From Cyclobacteriaceae bacterium (lineage in GTDB: Bacteria > Bacteroidota > Bacteroidia > Cytophagales > Cyclobacteriaceae): DNA of 64,000 nucleotides. Below are positions 36,410 to 43,077 of the stretch, in pieces (position 1 is the stretch's first letter; the number at the start of each line of letters is the position of its first letter). The notes below the pieces were generated by a model that was not told the DNA's origin, did no database searches, and saw nothing but the letters and a program-made list of their open reading frames with translations. The position numbers were made by a program, and so were the translations under genes. The stretch lies in NCBI GenBank assembly GCA_013141055.1, contig JABFRS010000001.1, positions 124,001 to 188,000 on the forward strand, given 5' to 3'.

Positions 36410-37996
36410 ATGGAAACAATTTCAAAAACTGACACGGAAAATCCAGTGTCAACGTCCCTCCTGGTCAACCTCGCCCAAATTAAAATCAGCGAAACAAACC
36501 GGATATTCCGGCGACCTGCTGAGATCACCAAAGATGCTTTAACAGAGCTGGCATCCTCGATTAAACAATACGGTGTAATACAACCCGTCGCCATTCGGCC
36601 CCATCGTCAAAAGCCGGGAATGTTTTTATTGATTTGTGGCGAACGACGCTACCGCGCGAGTGTGCTTGCCGGAATGAATCAGATACCGGCCTATGTGAAG
36701 GACGTAAACGACGAAACGGCCTTGGAGCTTCAAGCCATCGAAAACATTGAACGGGAAAATATCCATCCGCTCAACGAAGCCAAAGGATATGCAGTCATGC
36801 TGGAGAACAATCCATCATTAACGACGGCTGACCTGGCAACACGATTTGCAAAATCCGAAACCTACATCCTTCAGCGCTTAAAGCTCAACGAGCTGATCAA
36901 AGAGTTTAAAAAAGATTTTTATCTCAACACGATTCTAATTGGTCACGCACTGCTACTGGCCCGATTGACTCACACCGATCAGCGCGAGGTACGCGAGCAA
37001 ATGACGAAGCGCTATAATGGCTTAGGAACGGTGAATGAGCTGCATCAATACATCGATCGAAATATCATGAACAGTTTGACCACCGCAGCCTTTGATAAAA
37101 AAGATGTAGCACTTCTTCCAAAAGCCGGTGCATGCCTTACTTGTCCAAAGCGCTCCGGTGTCTCTCCACTCCTTTTTGCAGAGATCAAGGAAAAAGACCG
37201 GTGCTTTGATAGTAGCTGCTTCTTCTTAAAGTGTCAGAAACATATACTTAATAAAACCAAGCTCTTGATTGAGACAGAGCCGGAGGTGGTCTTCCTAACA
37301 GCCCATCATGAAACGAATGAAGATGCATTGACCTTGCTAACGGAACAGCAGATTTCGCCATTACGGGAGTATAAGGATTTCTTTGACGGAAAATGTCCGG
37401 GGACCACGAAGGCAAAAGGATTTTGGATCTCCGGGGATCACGCAGGCAAAATAGCGACAGTGTATGTTAAAGGGGAAGAGAAAGCAGAGTTACCGCCGGC
37501 TGAATCGCGCAAGGAACAAATTGAAAAGATCAAGTTACGAATGACCCGTGGTAAGGAACTGGACCGTGAAAAGGTTTACGCCAAAATTTTGGACGCCCTG
37601 CAGAAGCATCCGTCACAAAAGAAAACCTTTGAAAAGAAAATGATGCCATCAGAGGAAGCCATGCTCTGGTATATCGTTTATGATAAAGCAGGATATCATA
37701 TAAGACACGACCTTGATAAATTTTTAGGACTGTCCAATCACAAGTCTGAAAAGGTTTTTCAGATATTGACCGAGTTAACCCCCATGCAAAAGGCATATCT
37801 CCTTCGAAAAGTTATGCTGGATCAATATGGGGGAAATCATCCGGATTCTGATTATGGTTTTATCATCACCAAGATAGCGGCTGCCTACCGCGACATTGAC
37901 ATTCCCGGATTTCAAAATGAGCAGAATGAAATATGCTCTAAACGAGAAGAGCGTGCAAACCACCGGATAAAAGAGCTTAAATCTGAAAACAATTAG
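36410..37996 (+). CDS. parB: ParB-like partition/nuclease-domain protein
   Basis: 528 residues. The ParB N-terminal domain is clear: IKQYGVIQPVAIRP, LICGERRYRASVLAGMNQIPA and ENIERENIHPLNEA, then a KorB-type helix-turn-helix (LTTADLATRFAKSETYILQRLKL). A zinc-binding-like cluster follows, CLTCPKRSG near 242-250 and CFDSSCFFLKC near 264-274, seen in ParB relatives of mobile elements. No parA lies beside it. It may aid maintenance or regulation of the element. Structured element B precedes it and a strong terminator follows. Confidence 0.9.
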   Translation: METISKTDTENPVSTSLLVNLAQIKISETNRIFRRPAEITKDALTELASSIKQYGVIQPVAIRPHRQKPGMFLLICGERRYRASVLAGMNQIPAYVKDVNDETALELQAIENIERENIHPLNEAKGYAVMLENNPSLTTADLATRFAKSETYILQRLKLNELIKEFKKDFYLNTILIGHALLLARLTHTDQREVREQMTKRYNGLGTVNELHQYIDRNIMNSLTTAAFDKKDVALLPKAGACLTCPKRSGVSPLLFAEIKEKDRCFDSSCFFLKCQKHILNKTKLLIETEPEVVFLTAHHETNEDALTLLTEQQISPLREYKDFFDGKCPGTTKAKGFWISGDHAGKIATVYVKGEEKAELPPAESRKEQIEKIKLRMTRGKELDREKVYAKILDALQKHPSQKKTFEKKMMPSEEAMLWYIVYDKAGYHIRHDLDKFLGLSNHKSEKVFQILTELTPMQKAYLLRKVMLDQYGGNHPDSDYGFIITKIAAAYRDIDIPGFQNEQNEICSKREERANHRIKELKSENN

Positions 37997-38001
37997 AAAT
38001 C

Positions 38002-38024
38002 AAGGGGCATCATGCCCCTTTTTT
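38002..38024 (+). terminator. Intrinsic terminator after parB
   Basis: AAGGGGC and GCCCCTT pair perfectly around ATCAT and are followed by TTTT (six T in all from 38019). It starts 6 bp after the parB stop. Confidence 0.9.
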
Positions 38025-38067
38025 ATTCGATCCCTTACAAATCCAAACGTTGTAACATGTTGTGAAT

Positions 38068-38129
38068 TTCATACGATGCAAGGTTTGAGCTTTGTGAGAT
38101 CATTTATCAATCAACGTACCTCGTATGAA
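38068..38129 (+). promoter_or_regulatory. Inverted repeat covering the start codon of the 38125 gene
   Basis: TTCATACGA (38068-38076) and TCGTATGAA (38121-38129) are perfect 9-bp arms 44 nt apart; the right arm contains the ATG (38125-38127). The loop is AT-rich. An RNA fold would hide the start codon. Confidence 0.45.
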
Positions 38130-38679
38130 TAACCTCATCACCTACCTTGAAAGCAAAGACGCCATCTTTCATGGTGCGCTTGTCCTCATCATGCTCTACG
38201 TTCCCCATGCGGGCAACCTTTTCATGCAACTCGAGCACCTCGACATGACCTTCTCCGGTTTTACATTCCTCAACTGGATTTACGGTGTTTCCTTAGCAGG
38301 TGCTATTGAGTTCCTGATCCTGGTGTTTATCATCAACGGCTACAAGTCTACCGGAAAGTTTTACGCGGTGGTCAGCTTCTTCCTGAACGTGTTCTATTAC
38401 AATTATTGGTTTACTGCAATGCGTGATCCTTCAGATGAAAACATCCGCACGACGATTATCAGTCTTTTTATCTGCCTCACCCATTCTCTGGCCGTCTGGC
38501 AGCTAAGCGAACTGTTTTACAAACGACTTCAGGAGGATAAGGAAAATATCGTCGAATACTGGTGCCCTGAGTGCGAAGCCGGACCCTTCACGAATAAGCG
38601 GGGTCTTGAAGGGCATAAATCAAGAGCCCATAAAGGAAAGAATAAAGCCGCTATCTCAGGACTAAATGAACAGGCATGA
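38125..38679 (+). CDS. Membrane protein with C-terminal C2H2-like zinc finger
   Basis: 184 residues. Four hydrophobic segments lie at about 15-30, 48-70, 80-98 and 108-128. The C-terminal cytoplasmic tail holds C-P-E-C, then 13 residues, then H-x4-H (WCPECEAGPF...GLEGHKSRAH), the spacing of a C2H2 zinc finger, ending in basic residues. Bacterial examples joined to a membrane domain are unusual. It stands between parB and the mobilisation genes, so a role in relaxosome or DNA recruitment at the membrane is possible. No family recognised. Confidence 0.75.
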   Translation: MNNLITYLESKDAIFHGALVLIMLYVPHAGNLFMQLEHLDMTFSGFTFLNWIYGVSLAGAIEFLILVFIINGYKSTGKFYAVVSFFLNVFYYNYWFTAMRDPSDENIRTTIISLFICLTHSLAVWQLSELFYKRLQEDKENIVEYWCPECEAGPFTNKRGLEGHKSRAHKGKNKAAISGLNEQA

Positions 38680-38750
38680 TGGGTGTTAAGGAGGCAACTG
38701 CGATATGAATAAGATGCTACAAAATCATGATAACCGACCTGCGATGTTTG

Positions 38751-38795
38751 GAGGAGCAAGCAATGTTTTCCGTCCCGGAAAACTGCTTGCTCCTC
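38751..38795 (+). other. Long hairpin upstream of mob genes, candidate oriT
   Basis: GAGGAGCAAGCA pairs with TGCTTGCTCCTC, and inside GTTTTCCG pairs with CGGAAAAC around a TCC loop; the only defect in this 20-bp stem is a 2-nt AT bulge. No T-run follows, so a terminator is unlikely. It lies 37 bp upstream of the relaxosome gene and its relaxase, where oriT is commonly found. Confidence 0.5.
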
Positions 38796-38831
38796 TTCAT
38801 CACTTCGTTCCTGTAATAACGGTTTATCTCT

Positions 38832-39188
38832 ATGGCAAGGCCTAGAAAAATTGACAGCGAACTTCGCGTGAAGCAATTAAAGCTTCACCTGACGATGGAG
38901 GAGAAGAATAAGATCCTCAATCAGGCAGTTGCCAGTGGACTGCATCCCTCTGCCTGGATTCGCAGAAAAATATTCACAGGAAAGTTCCCTTCATTGAAGG
39001 TGTCCCCCATTGAGATCAAGCTTTATCAGGAATTAAAGCGAATCGGTGTCAATCTCAATCAGGGCACTCACAAGCTGAATCAGGGGGAATTTCCGGCCCA
39101 CTATAACGAGCTCCAGTTGTCGCTTCTTAAACTACTCAACAACATTTATAAGGTGCTGATCGATGACCGGAAAGCTGGTGAAAGGTAA
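38832..39188 (+). CDS. MobC-like relaxosome protein
   Basis: 118 residues, basic. MARPRKIDSELRVKQLKLHLTMEEKNKILNQAV and GLHPSAWIRRKIF fit the ribbon-helix-helix-type relaxosome accessory proteins (MobC/BmgB group), and the GVNLNQGTHKLNQGE motif is the classic "NINQ(L/I)" stretch. It would bind oriT and help the relaxase. Its end overlaps the relaxase start by 26 bp. Confidence 0.88.
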   Translation: MARPRKIDSELRVKQLKLHLTMEEKNKILNQAVASGLHPSAWIRRKIFTGKFPSLKVSPIEIKLYQELKRIGVNLNQGTHKLNQGEFPAHYNELQLSLLKLLNNIYKVLIDDRKAGER

Positions 39189-40317
39189 AGGCTTCCGCGG
39201 CGCACTGCGGTACAACCTCGACAAGGTCGAGCGAAAAGTTGCTGAGGTGCTGGAAAGCACCTTTGCAAGGTCCGGTGAACATGCTATTCTGAAAGAAGTT
39301 CAGATGGTAAGGTCACTGCGACCCAGACTGGAAAAATACTTTTATCACACCTCCATCAATTTTCCACCTGAGGAAACCCTCTCCAGCGATATCATGAAGA
39401 GAATCGGGCTGGATTACCTTGACGCCATGGGACTCGTCAATAATCAGTTCATCATGTTCCGTCACTTCGACGCCGATCATCCGCACATTCACATTCTCGT
39501 GAATCGCATCGATCATAATGGCTCCGTAAGGTCAGACAGCAATGATTATCAACAGACCGAAAAAATCCTTCGAAGCCTGGAAATAAAATACCACCTCCGC
39601 CAGGTGCATTCCAGCCGGCAAACGACCGAACGCCCGGTCACGAAAGATGAACTGGAAATGATGAAACGCACCAACGCGCCGAGCTCCAAAATGAAATTAC
39701 AGGTGGCGATAAAAAGAGCGCTGCAATCCAAACCTACCCTTCAGCAGTTCATCCTGAGGCTGGAAAGCCAGGGAATAGCGGTTCTGTTTAACCAGGCCTC
39801 CACCGGCTATGTCAGCGGAATCTCCTATCAACTAAACAGTTTGATCATAACAGGAGGAAAACTGGGTAGTGACTTTAAGTGGACATCCATTCAAAACAAA
39901 ATCAACTATGAACAAGAACGAGATCGCCAAAGAATTCACGAAGCAAACATCCGAGCCCGTGCCACAGGAGCCGCTGCCGGAGTTAATCCAAAAGACTATC
40001 GACGGGCTGGGGGAAATTCATCGGCTGACAACCGAAAATATCCACAAGACCAAAACGGTGGAAAAGATCACCTCCCTTTATATAAAGGAGCTGCAGGGAA
40101 ACATTCATCAGATAAATCTTCTCACCCTTCAGATTACCGACCAGATGATAAAGCTGATTCAGGAAAAAACGAAAACCCACAAGGTCTCGATCTGGCAGCG
40201 TTACTGGATAGCTATTCTTTCCGGGATTTTGTCAACCCTTCTGACCAACCTTACGCTGATCCTCCTTCGATGAATCCGTACAAAAAGAAACGACGAAAAC
40301 GGCGATCAGGTCGATGA
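39163..40317 (+). CDS. Relaxase/mobilisation nuclease
   Basis: 384 residues. MTGKLVKGKGFRGALRYNL is the usual start of Bacteroidota relaxases, with the nicking tyrosine candidate in the first 20 residues. The metal-binding histidine motif is DHPHIHILVNR (H106, H108, H110). It nicks oriT and leads the strand through the T4SS. After about residue 280 the protein turns low-complexity (G, S, D, K, P) and ends in a basic KKKRRKRRSGR; this tail overlaps a second, out-of-frame gene. Confidence 0.92.
   Translation: MTGKLVKGKGFRGALRYNLDKVERKVAEVLESTFARSGEHAILKEVQMVRSLRPRLEKYFYHTSINFPPEETLSSDIMKRIGLDYLDAMGLVNNQFIMFRHFDADHPHIHILVNRIDHNGSVRSDSNDYQQTEKILRSLEIKYHLRQVHSSRQTTERPVTKDELEMMKRTNAPSSKMKLQVAIKRALQSKPTLQQFILRLESQGIAVLFNQASTGYVSGISYQLNSLIITGGKLGSDFKWTSIQNKINYEQERDRQRIHEANIRARATGAAAGVNPKDYRRAGGNSSADNRKYPQDQNGGKDHLPLYKGAAGKHSSDKSSHPSDYRPDDKADSGKNENPQGLDLAALLDSYSFRDFVNPSDQPYADPPSMNPYKKKRRKRRSGR
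39908..40273 (+). CDS. Nested small membrane protein inside the relaxase gene
   Basis: 121 residues from ATG 39908, wholly within the relaxase 3' end but in another frame. Unlike the low-complexity relaxase tail, this frame reads as an ordered protein: a helical, coiled-coil-prone body (LTTENIHKTKTVEKITSLYI; IHQINLLTLQITDQMIKLI) and one C-terminal membrane helix (YWIAILSGILSTLLTNLTLI). I infer that it is real and that the relaxase tail is the frame under less constraint. A mobilisation role is likely from position. Confidence 0.65.
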   Translation: MNKNEIAKEFTKQTSEPVPQEPLPELIQKTIDGLGEIHRLTTENIHKTKTVEKITSLYIKELQGNIHQINLLTLQITDQMIKLIQEKTKTHKVSIWQRYWIAILSGILSTLLTNLTLILLR

Positions 40318-40360
40318 GCTCGTCAAGCTTGGCCTTGCATCCCTTAATTCCTTTTCCAAC

Positions 40361-40537
40361 CATGGGATTTTAATTATGGCGAAAGGTTGGTTCATGCTTA
40401 AAATCATGCAAAAGCGTTCGGCATAAACGGTGCCTCCTGCCGTCATTTTCATTCCTTGCAGGCACCCCCAATTATTCCGTTTCCTTTTGCATGATTCACC
40501 GCACGAACCACCAGAAACACCATAATTAAAACCAATG
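40361..40537 (+). ncRNA. Structured repeat element, copy C, with extended arms
   Basis: Core 40402-40496: outer stem of 13 bp (AATCATGCAAAAG/CTTTTGCATGATT), 4x4 loop CGTT/TTTC, conserved CGGCATAAAC (40419-40428) pairing with TTATTCCG (40472-40479). The apex has GGTGCCT pairing with AGGCACC. The arms go on outward as an imperfect inverted repeat, including TTTTAATTATGG (40368-40379) and CCATAATTAAAA (40520-40531), right up to the radC start. Confidence 0.65.
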
Positions 40538-41005
40538 ATTATGGAAAATTCACTTTCAATTGATTTTCAGGTTGCAGAAATCAAGCTCTCGTACAGCACC
40601 AACGTTAAACCATCTTTGCGACCGAAGGTCAACTGCTCGCGAGATTCCTATGAATTGCTGATGGCCAACTGGGACAAATCGAAACTTGAATTCCAGGAAC
40701 AGTTTAAGGTAATGTACTTGAACCGTGCCAATAAAGTGCTTGGAATTCTTGAGCCATTCACAGGTGGAGTGTCTGGAACAGTGGCTGATCCTAAGATCAT
40801 TTTTGCTGGAGCCTTGAAAGCGTGTGCGAGCGCCATGATCGTCTGCCACAATCACCCTTCCGGCAATCTTACAGCGAGTCAGGCAGACATTGATTTGACA
40901 AGAAAGCTAAAGGAAGGAGGAAAATTACTCGAGATTCAACTGCTTGATCATATCATTCTAACAACAGAAAAATACTTCTCATTTGCAGATGAGGGACTTA
41001 TTTAA
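40535..41005 (+). CDS. radC: RadC-like JAB domain protein
   Basis: 156 residues (an ATG at 40541 is equally good). The JAMM-type motif is present, CHNHPSGNLTASQADID, followed by LLDHIILT, as in RadC/YsaB proteins common on Bacteroidota conjugative elements. Despite the name the family's role is unclear; it is not a proven repair enzyme. It lacks the N-terminal HhH part of full-length RadC. Element C covers the leader directly upstream. Confidence 0.9.
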   Translation: MIMENSLSIDFQVAEIKLSYSTNVKPSLRPKVNCSRDSYELLMANWDKSKLEFQEQFKVMYLNRANKVLGILEPFTGGVSGTVADPKIIFAGALKACASAMIVCHNHPSGNLTASQADIDLTRKLKEGGKLLEIQLLDHIILTTEKYFSFADEGLI

Positions 41006-41066
41006 AACAAAAATGACAAACCCTTGTGGGACTTATATATTTGCCCGAATCAATGGTTTGATATTT

Positions 41067-42203
41067 CTATTGCAACCAGTCAACAGGGAGATCGACAACT
41101 TGCCCTAACGTTATTCCTTTCCGAGTTCTAAATTCATTACCCTCCCACCAGTTTTTGTCAAGACGCCAGTCACTCAGACAAAGTGAATGTCTTGCATTCG
41201 GGTTATTACATAGCCAATGTGGAGCGACATGCAAAGTAGTTGGTGCTACATTCGTTATAAAAACACCACTCACCTTTTCAAATGAGCCAGCAAAGGCTTT
41301 TGAAAATATCCCTTGTTCTTTTAGTCGCCTTTCTCTTTCCAATTCACCAAGCGCTTGATCGATATCATAATAATGGTAAAGGGATTTTACAATATCAGTA
41401 TTATCAACTCTTTTTTTGCTTATACAGTTAAGGCAAATGAGATAAGGGTATTCCATATTGCCGTATCCGGTTGACTTTACCTTGATCGCCTTTTTTATAC
41501 TTTCTTCACAGCCTCCCATCCAACCTTCGTGAGGATATGAAAGAATAGGCTGATGTATGGATTCATCAATCACATCCAGGGGCCATGGAACGAATACGAT
41601 CCTAACATCCTTATCTTCGTAAAACTGCTCGGGAATGTGATAATTGTGTTCAATACGAACTTGTTCAATAAGGGACGCATGATCAAGCTTTGACAAATAA
41701 TCGTCAAAGAATTTTACAGCCTTCTTTCCATTCGGTTGATGTCCAGAAATGAATTCTACAGAATGAAGACTGATTCCGAATTTTTTGTTTTTTATCCTTG
41801 CCATCTGATCATAAAACAAATCCCTTTTATTCATTCGTGCTTGCTCAGCAGCAGTAACGTCAGTTACAACCCGAGCCTCCAGGTAAAACTTTATGTCATC
41901 CTTCGAGATGAGAAAATCAGGACGTTTTCCTGTTCCACTTACAGCCGGATGGACGAGCAATGTGTAACCTTGTCGCCGGAAAATCTCATGCAGGGTAAGT
42001 TCAAAAAATGCCGGGTAGAAATCTGATTGGAATCTGCTTTTCAACTCTGCCTGTTCATCCAAAGGATAGTTGATGAACCAGGAGTTTAATAATTCCCGTA
42101 CGTCCTGAAATATCCCAATTGCAGAATCAAAAAAATCATAGGGATTCTCAAGGTGCTTTGAATACAGTTCCTGACGATCTCGTTTATTATCAAAAAGTTC
42201 CAT
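41067..42203 (-). CDS. Hypothetical protein with PD-(D/E)XK-like motif
   Basis: 378 residues, soluble. E68 in an amphipathic helix (FFELTLHEIFRRQGY), then RPDFLI (D96) and YLEARVV (E109-x-R111) give the layout of a restriction-like nuclease, with arginine in place of the usual lysine. The rest is unrecognised and ends with VVDLPVDWLQ. It converges on radC and is 53 bp downstream of rteC on the same strand. It may be cargo defence or a regulatory nuclease; confidence in the nuclease call is low to moderate. Confidence 0.65.
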   Translation of the reverse strand: MELFDNKRDRQELYSKHLENPYDFFDSAIGIFQDVRELLNSWFINYPLDEQAELKSRFQSDFYPAFFELTLHEIFRRQGYTLLVHPAVSGTGKRPDFLISKDDIKFYLEARVVTDVTAAEQARMNKRDLFYDQMARIKNKKFGISLHSVEFISGHQPNGKKAVKFFDDYLSKLDHASLIEQVRIEHNYHIPEQFYEDKDVRIVFVPWPLDVIDESIHQPILSYPHEGWMGGCEESIKKAIKVKSTGYGNMEYPYLICLNCISKKRVDNTDIVKSLYHYYDIDQALGELERERRLKEQGIFSKAFAGSFEKVSGVFITNVAPTTLHVAPHWLCNNPNARHSLCLSDWRLDKNWWEGNEFRTRKGITLGQVVDLPVDWLQ

Positions 42204-42256
42204 CCTATGATTCTGCAGAGAATATAGTTAAGTTTCCTGATCGTAAAATATAAATT

Positions 42257-43072
42257 TCAATTAAAATCATTGATTCTGATCTCAAGCTTTTCTTTCATTT
42301 CATCAAGAAACGTTGTCTTTCCCTTCTTCCTGAGACGAATATCCAGGAACTGACGGTAATAGTTTCCAAGCGAAATGTTAAAAACATTTTCAAACAGAAC
42401 GGCAATCTCTTTGATATCAGCCTTTCCCTTGTTGAGAACACCTATCGTTTCCAGTCCGTAAATTAGCTCAATAAGATCGGCTTTACTTGCTGTCCATGTT
42501 AACGATGAGGTTATCGACCGTTCGTCGGGTGACAATTTAGCGATTAGCCCCATAATGTGATCTCTTAAAAGGCGGATTGTTAGCAGCTGGCTCAGCACTT
42601 CATCATATCCGGTAGAGAATTCACGGTCGGAAATAATATCAGAGAATTCAAGATTACCCCTTACAAAGTATTTCTCATCGTAGCCGGTCGATCCCGTCAT
42701 GCAATACTGACTGAAATGGTCATGAGCGTTTACTTGCTCCTTCATTCGTTCGAGCTCTTCGAGGTAAAACGACAATCTATCCTTCGTAATTGTCGGCTCA
42801 TTGCTGTGCAGTACCAGCAGTCGTTTATGAAAATGAAACTGCGCCAGAAATAATGGTTTAATCTCTTTGAAAAAGTAAATTTCGTCTGTCACGTTTTCAA
42901 ATCCATGAGCTACCACCGCCCTTCTCAGTTCATAAATAATTTTTCCCACCATTAGAATAATTTTAGATAGCCGGACAATGACATCTTGCTCATCCTGCCG
43001 AAGGATTTCCAGTTGTTCTTTCATTGATTGCTCTAGCGAAGCAGCAGCGGTTACTACATCAGTTGTTTTCAT
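42257..43072 (-). CDS. rteC: RteC-like regulator
   Basis: 271 residues from ATG 43072 (a TTG 9 bp upstream is less likely). The C-terminal half, LTWTASKADLIELIYGLETIG, then IKEIAVLFENVFNISLGNYY and KKGKTTFLDEMKEKLE, matches the RteC family, which regulates excision and transfer of CTnDOT. RteA/RteB are absent, so in this element RteC must respond otherwise. It is 5 bp after the coupling protein gene, so the two are probably co-expressed. Confidence 0.9.
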   Translation of the reverse strand: MKTTDVVTAAASLEQSMKEQLEILRQDEQDVIVRLSKIILMVGKIIYELRRAVVAHGFENVTDEIYFFKEIKPLFLAQFHFHKRLLVLHSNEPTITKDRLSFYLEELERMKEQVNAHDHFSQYCMTGSTGYDEKYFVRGNLEFSDIISDREFSTGYDEVLSQLLTIRLLRDHIMGLIAKLSPDERSITSSLTWTASKADLIELIYGLETIGVLNKGKADIKEIAVLFENVFNISLGNYYRQFLDIRLRKKGKTTFLDEMKEKLEIRINDFN

Positions 43073-43077
43073 AATTG

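Noticed and set aside
13282..40496. Structured elements as integron attC sites
   Set aside because: Variable outer stems recall attC, but the RYYYAAC and GTRRRRY boxes are missing and no integrase or cassette array is present.
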